Source of the DNA: [Phormidium] sp. LEGE 05292
GTDB taxonomy: Bacteria > Cyanobacteriota > Cyanobacteriia > Cyanobacteriales > Aerosakkonemataceae
NCBI RefSeq assembly: GCF_015207735.1
Contig: NZ_JADEWG010000015.1
Location: 1-64,000 of the forward strand
Length of the DNA stretch: 64,000 nt
Direction: 5' to 3'
A program made the translations under genes and the position numbers. A model generated the notes under the pieces. It saw only the letters and a program-made list of their open reading frames with translations, did not search any database and was not told the DNA's origin. Below are positions 9,587-18,740 of the stretch, in pieces. Position 1 is the stretch's first letter, and every line of letters starts with the position of its first letter.

Positions 9587-10936
9587 ATGAGCTATTCACC
9601 AAATAATTATACCGAGTTTAGTTTAGATTTTACAACTGTACCTACAGAAGCGATCGGACTTTTACCAGAACACATTGAGTCAGCAATAAAAATTAGCAAC
9701 TCAGTTCAAAATTCAGACCAAAGATGGCTGATTTATTTGCATAGTTTAGCTTTATTTGGATTTGTAGAGTGGGTAAGAGAATGTGCTCCTGAATTATCGA
9801 TTCATAAAGCAAAATGTTCTGTATTAAATCCTACACTTGCTAATTTAATTCCGGGAGTTTGTAACTTAGAGATCGGCGATTTTAAAATTTGTTTAGTAGT
9901 TCAATGTACTTTGGACGATCGAGAAATATATCTTCCCAGAGTTGCGATTGATTTGCCAGAATTTATTCCCCATTTTTATGTAATTGTAAGTGTTAGAGAA
10001 GAGTACGATCAGGTAATAGTTAAAGGTTTTATCCGTTACGATAAGTTAACTGAACTAATTTCTGAATTAAATTTACAACCTAACTTAGACTGGACTTATA
10101 GTATACCAAGTGAGTGGATAGAAAATGAGACAGAAAAACTATTATTATATTTGCGTTGTTTAGCAGCTACAGCAATTAATTTACCGGAAATTTCAGGCGG
10201 GCGCTTAGAAAAATTAGCAAGTATTCAAGCCGAAATTTCCAGTTTATTAAACAGCTTAATATCTCCAGATGTTCCATTGTGGGAAGTTTTAAACTGGGAA
10301 CAATTAGCTACTATTATTAGCTTGGAATTTGCCGCCATTGCTGAAACAGAAACCGAAGACGAGTCAGCTTTAACTAACTTAGATAGTTTACTGCAAATTC
10401 TCACTAGACCAGCGTTAAATGTAGGGCTTTGGTTACAAGATAAAATGGATGAATTAGCCCAGGATTTAGCTTGGATTTTAATGCCAGCTTTCGTTACTAG
10501 TCCGGCAGCTTTACGCAGCACTACAGAGGAATTTCAATTAATTGTTGCTGATTTATTAAACCTTGGCGTAGACATTCCTACTCATGCTAGAGGTGCTTAT
10601 CAAAAAATAAAATTAAGTGAGCAACAATTCAATTTATACGCGGTTACTTGGCCGTTTTTAGCGGAAAATAATGTCCCTGAATGGATGTTATTACTCATAT
10701 TAGGTGCTAATTATGGCAGTACTTTACCTACTGGTTTAAAACTCCGAGTAAGTGACTCTACAGGGATTTTAGTCCAACGCAAAGTAGGGCCAAATAGTCC
10801 TGATAGTTATCTTTATATTCAAATTGCTGGTGCTTGGGATGAAAGATTTTTGGTGACAGTTAGTTTGCCCGATCGCGAAACGGGTCAAATTTTATCTGTA
10901 ACTTTACCACCATTCACTTTTAGAATGCCACAATAA
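9587..10936 (+). CDS. DUF1822 family protein
   Basis: This cyanobacterial family has no known biochemical function. The N-terminal 60 residues (TEFSLDFTTVPTEAIGLLP, then WLIYLHSLALFGFVEW) and the LPRVAIDLPEF segment match my recollection of DUF1822. The C-terminal part ends in a beta-rich domain with KVGPNSPDSYLYIQ. It is soluble, with no signal peptide. I use the ATG at 9587 rather than an in-frame TTG at 9557, because AGGGGA lies five to six bases before that ATG. It is the second gene of the CHAT operon. DUF1822 genes next to CHAT/CHASE2 genes suggest a partner or substrate role, which is inference. Confidence 0.8.
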   Translation: MSYSPNNYTEFSLDFTTVPTEAIGLLPEHIESAIKISNSVQNSDQRWLIYLHSLALFGFVEWVRECAPELSIHKAKCSVLNPTLANLIPGVCNLEIGDFKICLVVQCTLDDREIYLPRVAIDLPEFIPHFYVIVSVREEYDQVIVKGFIRYDKLTELISELNLQPNLDWTYSIPSEWIENETEKLLLYLRCLAATAINLPEISGGRLEKLASIQAEISSLLNSLISPDVPLWEVLNWEQLATIISLEFAAIAETETEDESALTNLDSLLQILTRPALNVGLWLQDKMDELAQDLAWILMPAFVTSPAALRSTTEEFQLIVADLLNLGVDIPTHARGAYQKIKLSEQQFNLYAVTWPFLAENNVPEWMLLLILGANYGSTLPTGLKLRVSDSTGILVQRKVGPNSPDSYLYIQIAGAWDERFLVTVSLPDRETGQILSVTLPPFTFRMPQ

Positions 10937-10988
10937 AAAGGGTGAAATCAAATAATCCTCAAATTTAACATTTAAAATCCAAAATCTA

Positions 10989-13472
10989 ATGATTTCAAAG
11001 GCAGTTTACAAACTGAAAATTGAACGGATCGATCGCACCTGTAGATTTGAGTTATCTTGGGGTAACGGACAGCAACTTTTTGCTACTTTAGAATATCCTG
11101 AATCATTAACAAAACTTTATCAAGAATGGCAAAGAATTTACCTCAGTTTCTATAACTCAGCATTGCGGGGACGAGTACAAAGTAGCGGTAGCGGTGTCAT
11201 GCCAAAAGTTGATTGGCACAATAAATTAATCGAAGCAGAAACGGAATTTTTGCAAGCATTTAATCATTGGTTACGTAGTGCTGAATTATTCGAGATTCGC
11301 CAGAAAATTATGATGAGTAATTCAGCGAATATTGCTACTGTAACCACTACTATTTTACTTACTTGCTATCAACTAGAATTAGAACGTTTACCTTGGGAAG
11401 CGTGGGAAATTTGCACTAATTTGGCACAAAAAAGCCAAGTTAATATTATTCGTACTCCACCCCAAATTCGCGAGGAAAACTTCTCAGAAATTCGCCAAAA
11501 ACTGCGACAAAAAAGTAGAATTTTGGTAATTGTTGGTGATGATACTGGATTGCATTTTCAAACAGAATTAGCCGCTTTAAAATCTCTCTCTCGCTTCACA
11601 GAAATTAAGTTTGTTGGTTGGCAACCAGAACAGGAAGAATATATAATTCGCCAAAATGTTTGTCAGGCGATCGCAGATCCCCAAGGTTGGGATTTATTAT
11701 GTTTTTTGGGGCATAGTAACGAAGCGGAAATTACAGGAGGAAAAATTGCGATCGCGCCCAATGTTCATTTAACAATTAGCGAAATTTCCCCTTACTTAAC
11801 CCAAGCTAAACAACGGGGTTTGCAATTTGCGATCTTTAATTCTTGTTGCGGTTTAAATATTGCAGCTTCCTTAATTAACTTGGGATTAAGTCAAGTAATA
11901 ATTATGCGGGAACAAATTCATAACCAAGTAGCAGAAGAATTTTTTCTGCGGTTTTTACTAAGTTTAAACAACTTTAAAAACGTTTATGAAGCTATGTTCT
12001 TTGCTAACGAATATCTCCAGCAAGAAAAACTGAAATATCCCTCTGCTTACCTAATTCCTTCTATATTTGGACATCCCAATGCTGAGTTATTTCAGTTACA
12101 ACCAAACAGCATTAGCCAAAAATTAAAGCAACTTTTACCAACTCGAAATGAAGCGATCGTACTTTCCATATTAACAGCCGCCAGTTTATACATACCACTG
12201 CAAGACTACTTATTAGATCTCCGCATACTTACCCAAGCTGTTTATCGCGAAATCACTAATCAAATTCCCGTTCAAACAACCCCACCTCCCACCTTATTAG
12301 TCCAAATTGATGAAAAATCTATAAGGCTAGAAAAAGATATTTCTAACCCTAAACCTATGCCACGACACTATCTGGCAAAGTTAGTAGATAAACTCTCAGA
12401 ATTAGACGCAAAAGTTATCGGTATTGATTATTTATTACATCGTCCTAGTGAAATAGAAAGTAGAGATAAAAGATTAGCTCAATCTCTGATTAACGCCGTT
12501 CAAAAACCTAAACCAAGTTGGATTATTTCTGTAACAAATGAAGGAATAAATGGCGAAAGATTGAAACCTTTACCAGAAATAGTTAGCCCGAATTGGAGTT
12601 TACAAGGGGAAATGAATTTAATCGGCGGATTTATGCAACTCGCCACTCCAGAAATTAATGACCCTCATGCTTTGCCTTTTTCATATTTATTAGCGATCGC
12701 TTATCAGTTAAACTTTAAAAATAAGAATAATGTTCCTCAACCACAATTACAAAGTCAGCAAGAATTTTTAATTCAGATTCAAGAATCTCTCAAATTAAAA
12801 AATAATAGCTTATTTTCCGCTAGATCCTATCTGCAACCACTTACCGAATTCTCTTATATTTTCGGTCAAATGTGGTTGCATCCTGTCATAGATTATTCAA
12901 TTCCTCCAGAACAGGTGTACGATCGCATTCCTGCATGGCAATTACTCAATAATCAAATTAGCACTTCCCAAAAAAGTCACCTGCAAAAACAAGTAGTAAT
13001 CATTGCACCAGGAGGTTACAAAGAAGCGGGAGTTGCAGTATCTGGATTAGACTTTTTTTCTAAACCAGCCGCAATTTGTTATTGGCGCATAGATAACGAT
13101 TGCTTAAATCAACGGCGAGAATTTACAGGTGCAGAAATCCATGCTTACATGGTGCATCATCACCTCAACAATAGTATGATTATTCCTATTCCTGATTTGT
13201 GGATGATCGGAATTGCGGGATTGTTGGGTAAATTTACCCTGATAACTTTAAATAACCGTCATCGTCAGCAGGAAAAGCATAAAAAATCACTTGGTAAAAA
13301 CACTTTGACATCAGAGAAAAAGCAGTGGATAATTTTAGTTATTAGTGCATTGTCTGGATATGGAATAATTAGTTTACAAACTTATGTAACCAGCGGAATT
13401 TTGTTACCTTGGTTACTACCATCGGTGACATTTTTTACTTATGCTATACCAATATTTGTGAGGAAGAATTAG
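10989..13472 (+). CDS. CHAT protease-like domain fused to CHASE2 membrane sensor
   Basis: The 827-residue protein has a cytoplasmic N-terminal CHAT (caspase-HetF-like) domain at about residues 1-370. The expected catalytic dyad is visible as His242 (CFLGHS) and Cys286 (FNSCCG). A transmembrane helix at about 389-408 follows, then an extracytoplasmic CHASE2 domain at about 415-725 (LLVQIDEKSI, AKVIGIDYLLHR), then three hydrophobic helices at about 728-752, 779-800 and 802-824. CHASE2 is a ligand-sensing module found outside the membrane in cyclases and kinases, usually with a C-terminal effector; here the effector is N-terminal. The likely function is signal-gated proteolysis. The substrate is unknown, with DUF1822 and the sigma-like protein as the obvious candidates. 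Confidence 0.87.
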   Translation: MISKAVYKLKIERIDRTCRFELSWGNGQQLFATLEYPESLTKLYQEWQRIYLSFYNSALRGRVQSSGSGVMPKVDWHNKLIEAETEFLQAFNHWLRSAELFEIRQKIMMSNSANIATVTTTILLTCYQLELERLPWEAWEICTNLAQKSQVNIIRTPPQIREENFSEIRQKLRQKSRILVIVGDDTGLHFQTELAALKSLSRFTEIKFVGWQPEQEEYIIRQNVCQAIADPQGWDLLCFLGHSNEAEITGGKIAIAPNVHLTISEISPYLTQAKQRGLQFAIFNSCCGLNIAASLINLGLSQVIIMREQIHNQVAEEFFLRFLLSLNNFKNVYEAMFFANEYLQQEKLKYPSAYLIPSIFGHPNAELFQLQPNSISQKLKQLLPTRNEAIVLSILTAASLYIPLQDYLLDLRILTQAVYREITNQIPVQTTPPPTLLVQIDEKSIRLEKDISNPKPMPRHYLAKLVDKLSELDAKVIGIDYLLHRPSEIESRDKRLAQSLINAVQKPKPSWIISVTNEGINGERLKPLPEIVSPNWSLQGEMNLIGGFMQLATPEINDPHALPFSYLLAIAYQLNFKNKNNVPQPQLQSQQEFLIQIQESLKLKNNSLFSARSYLQPLTEFSYIFGQMWLHPVIDYSIPPEQVYDRIPAWQLLNNQISTSQKSHLQKQVVIIAPGGYKEAGVAVSGLDFFSKPAAICYWRIDNDCLNQRREFTGAEIHAYMVHHHLNNSMIIPIPDLWMIGIAGLLGKFTLITLNNRHRQQEKHKKSLGKNTLTSEKKQWIILVISALSGYGIISLQTYVTSGILLPWLLPSVTFFTYAIPIFVRKN

Positions 13473-13473
13473 C

Positions 13474-14217
13474 ATGATTAACCAGAAAAAATTGTTAATT
13501 ATATTGCTAACTTTAGGAACATTAATCACCAGTTTATTTACTATAATTGGGCAAGTTTATAGTGCTGATTCTGTTCTATTTAGGCAAGAGAAAAAACCTT
13601 TACAAAATCTACTTTTAGCACAAAGAAGACGACCTCCGCGCCCACCTATTCCGGGTGGTAGTGATTTGTATCAGGACTTAGTAAACCAAGCGAAAAAAGA
13701 GGAAACGCTTTCAGTTCGTGGAGTGAGAGTATGTCCACTTTCTCCGGGAATAGTAGGGATAAATGATACTTTTAGCGATCGACCTTTGTTCCTTTGGCAA
13801 GGAGGAAACATTCAACGAGTAGAATTACGTCGTCCCGGTTCAGAGCAAACTGTATGGGAACAAAAAGTGCCCCCCGGAGAATCAAAAATTATCTATGAAG
13901 CAACACCATTAGAAATTGGTCAAACTTACCAATGGTCTTTATATAATTCTGCTAATGATTACGTCAGTTTTATATTTCGTATTATGGGTGAAACCGAGCG
14001 TCAAGAAATTGCAGCTGAGTTAGCAGAAATAGAAAAATCGCTCAAACAACAAAACGCTACTCCCGAACAAATTGCTGTCGCCAAAGCTGAATATTTTGGC
14101 GCAAAACGCCTTTGGTCAGATGCTTTACGAGAGATTTATTTAGTAGAAAATCCCTCTGCTGCATTAACTAAAACTGCCCAAGAAATTACTAATCGACTAT
14201 GTGGAAGAAGCATTTGA
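13474..14217 (+). CDS. Exported DUF928 family protein
   Basis: The protein has 247 residues with an N-terminal signal peptide (KLLIILLTLGTLITSLFTI). Next comes the family-typical region: RRRPPRPPIPGG, then VCPLSPGIVGINDTFSDRPLFLW, and a beta-sandwich-like segment (EIGQTYQWSLYN). DUF928 is a cyanobacterial family without known function. The ATG follows the CHAT-CHASE2 stop by one base, so the two are almost certainly translationally coupled. Being outside the membrane on the same side as CHASE2, it could present or modulate the sensed signal; that is inference. Confidence 0.85.
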   Translation: MINQKKLLIILLTLGTLITSLFTIIGQVYSADSVLFRQEKKPLQNLLLAQRRRPPRPPIPGGSDLYQDLVNQAKKEETLSVRGVRVCPLSPGIVGINDTFSDRPLFLWQGGNIQRVELRRPGSEQTVWEQKVPPGESKIIYEATPLEIGQTYQWSLYNSANDYVSFIFRIMGETERQEIAAELAEIEKSLKQQNATPEQIAVAKAEYFGAKRLWSDALREIYLVENPSAALTKTAQEITNRLCGRSI

Positions 14218-14252
14218 TTCCCAATCCAGATTAACAACCTTTTTTTGATAAT

Positions 14253-14282
14253 TGTAGAGACGTTTCATGAAACGTCTCTACA
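14253..14282. terminator. Perfect 30-bp palindrome between convergent genes
   Basis: TGTAGAGACGTTTCA followed by its exact reverse complement. It sits in the 75-bp gap between the rightward DUF928 gene and the leftward TPR gene and is well placed to end transcription from both sides. The same TGTAxAGACGTT arms occur in the palindrome at 59219-59256. Confidence 0.6.
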
Positions 14283-14292
14283 GCAAGTATTT

Positions 14293-15279
14293 TCAGGAAT
14301 AACTATCTAAAACTTCCTCAATTCCCTGAATCCAAGCTAATAACTCTTCGCGAATATCCATTACCATTTCATATTCATCAAATTGTCCTTGTTGATCGTA
14401 GATTTGTGCAGCTTGTGTAAAGTCTTCAATTGCTGCTTGATAAGCTAAGGGATGATCGAAAGCGCAGCTAGCAAGACCGCGATGATAATAAGCATTAGCA
14501 TCAGCCGGATTGAGTTTAATTGCTTGATTGTAATCAGCGATCGCAGCTTCACAATCAGTCATTTCTGCCCGGACAATGCCGCGATTTTTGTAAGCTTTTC
14601 CATACTTAGGATTTAGTTTCAAACAGTGAGTAAAATCTGCAATTGCTAATAATTGTTTGCCCAATTGATATTGACTAATACCCCGATTTAGAAAAGCCGA
14701 ACCATCTTCTGGATTAATTTCTATAGCTTTGTTGTAATCTGCGATCGCACTCTCAAAATTACCTTGTTTAGCATTGGCATTCCCTCGATTGTTATAAGCC
14801 GAAGAATAAAGAGGATTGCGCCGCAAAGATTCATCAAAAGAAGCGATCGCTTCAGCTAAATCTCCCAAATAAGAAAGCACAGCACCCCGACTGTTGTAAA
14901 ATACTGCATCATTTTGCTCAAGCTCAATTGCCCGGTTATAATCAGCCAATGCTGCCTCATAATCACTCAATGCAGTATGAGCATTACCTCGGTTATGATA
15001 AGCACCAGCATTATTCGGTTCTAATGCAATTACTCGATCGTAATTTGCGATCGCAGCTGTATAGTTTTCTAATGCTAAATGAGCAGTACCAAGTTGATAA
15101 AGAGCCGCAACATTATCCGGATCGTTCTCTAATATCTGATGATAATATTTTAGTTCAGCATTGTAATCTCGCACTTCCAAGCGGACAAACCACTGACTTT
15201 TATCAGCAGCAATCGCGTTATCTTGACGATGATTTTCTTGATTATCAGGTGTGCCGAATGAATTTGTTTGGTGATACAT
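14293..15279 (-). CDS. Tetratricopeptide repeat protein
   Basis: This 328-residue protein consists almost wholly of TPR units from about residue 40 to 300. They have the canonical 34-residue pattern: A-x-YNNRGNAxxxxGxxxxAIADYNKAIELNP recurs seven to eight times. No signal peptide or membrane segment is seen, so a cytoplasmic scaffold is likely. It converges on the CHAT operon rather than being part of it. TPR domains mediate protein-protein contacts, so no pathway can be assigned from the sequence. Confidence 0.9.
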   Translation of the reverse strand: MYHQTNSFGTPDNQENHRQDNAIAADKSQWFVRLEVRDYNAELKYYHQILENDPDNVAALYQLGTAHLALENYTAAIANYDRVIALEPNNAGAYHNRGNAHTALSDYEAALADYNRAIELEQNDAVFYNSRGAVLSYLGDLAEAIASFDESLRRNPLYSSAYNNRGNANAKQGNFESAIADYNKAIEINPEDGSAFLNRGISQYQLGKQLLAIADFTHCLKLNPKYGKAYKNRGIVRAEMTDCEAAIADYNQAIKLNPADANAYYHRGLASCAFDHPLAYQAAIEDFTQAAQIYDQQGQFDEYEMVMDIREELLAWIQGIEEVLDSYS

Positions 15280-15370
15280 AACCTGAATAAAACCTGTGAT
15301 TTACTTAACTCCTAACTTTCCGCAAACTTTATATACTAGAGCTTCTAAGCTTCTGGATTTTACTCCAAAA

Positions 15371-15402
15371 CCAATGTTGTCCGTCATTACAGACAATATT
15401 GG
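15371..15402. promoter_or_regulatory. Inverted repeat upstream of the alpha/beta hydrolase gene
   Basis: CCAATGTTGTC and GACAATATTGG form 11-bp arms with one mismatch and a 10-bp loop. It lies in the 297-bp spacer between the divergent TPR and hydrolase genes. It could be an operator or an RNA hairpin. A 62-codon frame crossing this area (15296-15484) has no ribosome site or family resemblance and is not called. Confidence 0.35.
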
Positions 15403-15576
15403 AGTCAAGCGACAAGGTAAAGATATCAATCATTATGTTGGTATAGTGACCTTAAAATTACCTCAGTTTAGCGATCGACCATAACTGATCGACATGATTA
15501 TCCCACAGGCTGGTGTGATAAAACTCCATTAAGGAGACATATTTCTGGTTTTTTATGTTATTTCACGATTTACTCT

Positions 15577-17352
15577 ATGAATACTGCAAAATTTAACGCT
15601 CTTGCTATCAGTCCCAGGAAATTCAGCCAGATTTTTGCCCCATTTTTTCCTACGAGAAGACAGAAGGCAGAAGGAATACAAGTGCCAATCATCTCTAGTG
15701 TCGCCGTCGCTGGATTGGGATTTTGGCTACTTTCCGCAATTTTGACCACAATTCCCGCAAGAAGCGCAGAACGAATCGCTGTCGTTTATGGCCCAATACA
15801 ATTTTCCCTTTCCGTTGAATCATTGGAAGCCTTAGTTAAGGAAGGTAAAGTCACAGAAGAATTGTCTTCATACATTGGTCAAATCGATCCCAAAAACTTA
15901 ACTGACTTGCGGGAAATTATGCAAAGGCGTTTTGAAGCTAATCCCACTGTAATTTCCCAATTTACTAAAGCTCAATTAGGACAAACGGTATTAGAAAGAT
16001 TAGGAAGAGTTTTACAAACAGAACAAGGACAAAATGGGGCGAATTCCTTGCGAACTGCTTTTATTGCTGCGGCTGGCGATCCTGAAGGTTTAAACTTACT
16101 AAATATGTTACGCAGGTTTCCCGATCGCATTGTCCGTGTAGACTTAACTCAAGGTTTACAAATCATTGGCGAATTTGAAAAAATTCTCCGCAATACAGAA
16201 GCCAGCATTAAGCTAATTCAACAAACATCAATAGCCGAAGCATCTGCCAATTCCAGCTTTAGTTTTAGCCAACTTCCAGACTTACGCCGACCAGGATCTT
16301 TCACTTGGCAACAAGAAACTCTCACCATCAACGACACCGAAAGAAATCGTCCTTTAATGGTCGATCTTTACCTACCCAAAACTAACACCCCAGCTAATGT
16401 AATTGTGATTAGTCATGGTGCAGCGGGAAATCGCAATACTTTATCACTTTTAGCTACACATTTGGCATCTTACGGATTTGCGATCGTTGTCATGGAACAC
16501 CAAGGCGACAGCTTAAAAAGATTCCAAGATTTCTTCACTGGTTTAGCTGATTCTCCCCAACCCCAAGAATTAATCTACCGACCACTAGAAATTAAATATG
16601 TATTAGATGAACTGCAACGCCGCGAACAAACAGAACCAGCACTCAAAGGGCGATTAAACTTACAACAAGTCGGGGTAATTGGTCAATCGATTGGTGGTTA
16701 TACCAGTTTAGCTTTAGCCGGAGCAAAAATTAACTTTGACTTATTAAGGAAAGATTGCTTAAATAATCAAATTTTCAACTTGTCGTTGTTAGTTCAATGT
16801 GAAATTTCTCGGCTAACTCCTGCCAATTACGAATTACGAGACGATCGAATCAAAGCGGTAATTGCTATTAACCCTTTAACGAGTAGTATTTTCGGTGAAA
16901 CAGGACTAGGCCAAATTCAAATTCCAGTGATGTTTGTTGCTGGTTCTGCTGACATTTTCACTCCCGCTTTCCCCGAACAAATAGCCCCCTTCACCTGGCT
17001 AACAACACCCAATAAATATTTAGTTGTAATCGAAAATGCTAGCCACTTTTCTCTATTAGGAGGTCGTGAAGAAGATAACAGTGCTTTACCGCCATTCCCG
17101 CGCGAATTAGTCGGGCCAGATCCCGCTTTAGCCCGTCCTTATCTGAATGCGTTAAGTGTAGCTTTTTTCAAAACTTATCTCACTAATCAGCCTGAATTTC
17201 AACCATTTTTGAGTGCTAATTACGCTAGAACAATTAGTCAATTACCATTCAATTTAAGCCTTGTAGAAAAGCTTACAGCAGAGCAATTAACCGAAGCATT
17301 AAACAATAATTCAAGTAATACTGTGAAGCCAAAAAATAATCCCAATAGGTAA
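15577..17352 (+). CDS. Exported alpha/beta hydrolase with N-terminal DUF1400-type region
   Basis: The 591-residue protein has an N-terminal hydrophobic segment (residues about 38-60, VAVAGLGFWLLSAILTTIPA). A helical region (residues about 65-220) of the DUF1400 type follows (IQFSLSVESLEALVKEGKV). The C-terminal hydrolase fold shows an oxyanion segment VISHGAAGN, the nucleophile elbow GQSIGGY, an acid segment AGSADIFTP and a histidine segment NASHFSLLGG, so the Ser-Asp-His triad appears intact. It resembles dienelactone hydrolase/PAF-acetylhydrolase relatives. The substrate is unknown, possibly a lipid or ester in the periplasm. Confidence 0.87.
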   Translation: MNTAKFNALAISPRKFSQIFAPFFPTRRQKAEGIQVPIISSVAVAGLGFWLLSAILTTIPARSAERIAVVYGPIQFSLSVESLEALVKEGKVTEELSSYIGQIDPKNLTDLREIMQRRFEANPTVISQFTKAQLGQTVLERLGRVLQTEQGQNGANSLRTAFIAAAGDPEGLNLLNMLRRFPDRIVRVDLTQGLQIIGEFEKILRNTEASIKLIQQTSIAEASANSSFSFSQLPDLRRPGSFTWQQETLTINDTERNRPLMVDLYLPKTNTPANVIVISHGAAGNRNTLSLLATHLASYGFAIVVMEHQGDSLKRFQDFFTGLADSPQPQELIYRPLEIKYVLDELQRREQTEPALKGRLNLQQVGVIGQSIGGYTSLALAGAKINFDLLRKDCLNNQIFNLSLLVQCEISRLTPANYELRDDRIKAVIAINPLTSSIFGETGLGQIQIPVMFVAGSADIFTPAFPEQIAPFTWLTTPNKYLVVIENASHFSLLGGREEDNSALPPFPRELVGPDPALARPYLNALSVAFFKTYLTNQPEFQPFLSANYARTISQLPFNLSLVEKLTAEQLTEALNNNSSNTVKPKNNPNR

Positions 17353-17360
17353 ACCTTCGA

Positions 17361-17391
17361 GACTTCCGACTTCTTGAATAAGTCGGGAGTC
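17361..17391 (+). terminator. Hairpin after the alpha/beta hydrolase
   Basis: GACTTCCGACTT pairs with AAGTCGGGAGTC (one G-U) with a short loop, nine bases after the hydrolase stop. The same GACTTCTTnnAAGTCGGG core recurs at 26904-26934 and 49575-49605, so this is a dispersed hairpin element as well as a likely terminator. Confidence 0.55.
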
Positions 17392-17533
17392 TGGATTCTG
17401 CTATATCATTGAATTGTTATGTTTCTTCTGACTTTCACCTTGAAAGGTTGTTTTTATTTCTACACTCGCCACCCATGAATCTTCTCCCCATCATAACGGG
17501 GGTAGCTAACCCATATTTGGTATAATCTCCCAT

Positions 17534-18628
17534 TCAAGCGACAATCAATTTACGAATTTCATCAGCCATTTTCTGACTCGAATTATCGGCTGTAATTATT
17601 TCAATTTGCTCGGAATTTCCCGCACCTAAACCTAATTCTACTGCTCTTTTAATTTGTTCTAATTGCCAAACGGAACCGCGAGAAACTGCCTCGGTTGTTC
17701 CTAATGAACGCAAAATTCCCACTGCAACTACATCAACAGCTACACGATCGATCCCTGCCAAAATCACCCCAGATTTAACTAATTTTCCAGTATCAGGCCC
17801 CCCATTGACAAGGGCTTCTACACCATCGAGTAAAACAAGTTTTGCTTGGTAAGCTTTGTTAATTTCCGCTATCATTAATCTTTGGTGCGGTGAGTTGTGC
17901 AATTCACTCATGTAATTGTAAGAATTTCCAGGAACATATTTCGCCACCATCCCCACAGTGTTTTTTAATGATAATGTGAAATGACCGCCAAAACGATGGG
18001 TTTTTAAACAACAAGTATTAATAATTGCCCCAGAATTTAAAATTGGACGGGCAAAAGCAAACCCCTGTTTCCAATGCGTACCTGCTGCGGGAAAACTCTG
18101 CCAATCTGCGGCAGATAATTCATCAAAAACAATGGTTTTTAATCCATAACGTTCTGCTAATTGAAACACGCCTTTTTTCTGCATTGCTTGGCGCGTTTCT
18201 GCCATGCCAGATCGATCGCCTATTGTAATCTGTTTCCCCCCTGCACTTTGTAACTCTTTCACCAAAGCTTCCAACATTTTGGTATCAGTAGCAGCCGGGG
18301 CAGGATCGGCGGTATTATAATTAGGTTTGAGGAAAATTGTTTGCCCAGAAATTCCTTGAGGCTGAAGTAAATCTAAAGCTTTTAAAGTACCAGCAACTCG
18401 ATCGTCACTGCGAACTAACACAACTTTACTAACATTTTGTCGAGTAGATTGAGCAACAGTACTATACTCAGTTGTGGGAGTAGCAAGTTGTTTAGGTGCA
18501 ATATTTTCTGCATTCGGTGAAGTAGCTGCGCGACAAGCAACTGGTAATATTGACGCGCCTGCTGCTAATCCAGCAAAACGTAAAATTTGCCGTCTTTTGT
18601 ACTTAGAAAAGCGTTTGGAATGTGTCAT
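17534..18628 (-). CDS. Tat-exported DUF362 domain protein
   Basis: The start is set at the ATG whose complement is 18626-18628; an upstream in-frame TTG at 18652 is less likely. The N-terminus has a twin-arginine motif (KRRQILRF), a hydrophobic stretch (AGLAAGASILPVAC) and a possible lipobox ending at Cys. This predicts a folded, perhaps cofactor-bearing, exported protein. The body matches DUF362: KVVLVRSDDR, FLKPNYNT, GDRSGM, and INTCCLKTHRFGGHFTLSLKN. DUF362 proteins sometimes carry iron-sulfur sites, but I see no CX2CX2C cluster here. Function is unknown. Confidence 0.85.
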   Translation of the reverse strand: MTHSKRFSKYKRRQILRFAGLAAGASILPVACRAATSPNAENIAPKQLATPTTEYSTVAQSTRQNVSKVVLVRSDDRVAGTLKALDLLQPQGISGQTIFLKPNYNTADPAPAATDTKMLEALVKELQSAGGKQITIGDRSGMAETRQAMQKKGVFQLAERYGLKTIVFDELSAADWQSFPAAGTHWKQGFAFARPILNSGAIINTCCLKTHRFGGHFTLSLKNTVGMVAKYVPGNSYNYMSELHNSPHQRLMIAEINKAYQAKLVLLDGVEALVNGGPDTGKLVKSGVILAGIDRVAVDVVAVGILRSLGTTEAVSRGSVWQLEQIKRAVELGLGAGNSEQIEIITADNSSQKMADEIRKLIVA

Positions 18629-18689
18629 AACTTTGTTAGTGCGATCGAACAAACTTGCCCTAAATCAGATTATAACTACCCATTTCAAA

Positions 18690-18740
18690 GACAACAATTA
18701 CATCTGTGTTTATCTGTGGATATTTGTGGTGAAATTTTTC
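18690..18740. repeat. CATCTGTGTTTATCTGTGG interspersed repeat
   Basis: A copy of the ACATCTGTGTTTATCTGTGG-type repeat that also occurs at 47930-48060 and 52690-52855. It lies in the gap between the DUF3891 and DUF362 genes. Confidence 0.55.

Noticed and set aside
15296..15484. 62-codon frame upstream of the hydrolase
   Set aside because: No ribosome site, no recognisable motif, and it contains the inverted repeat at 15371-15402.
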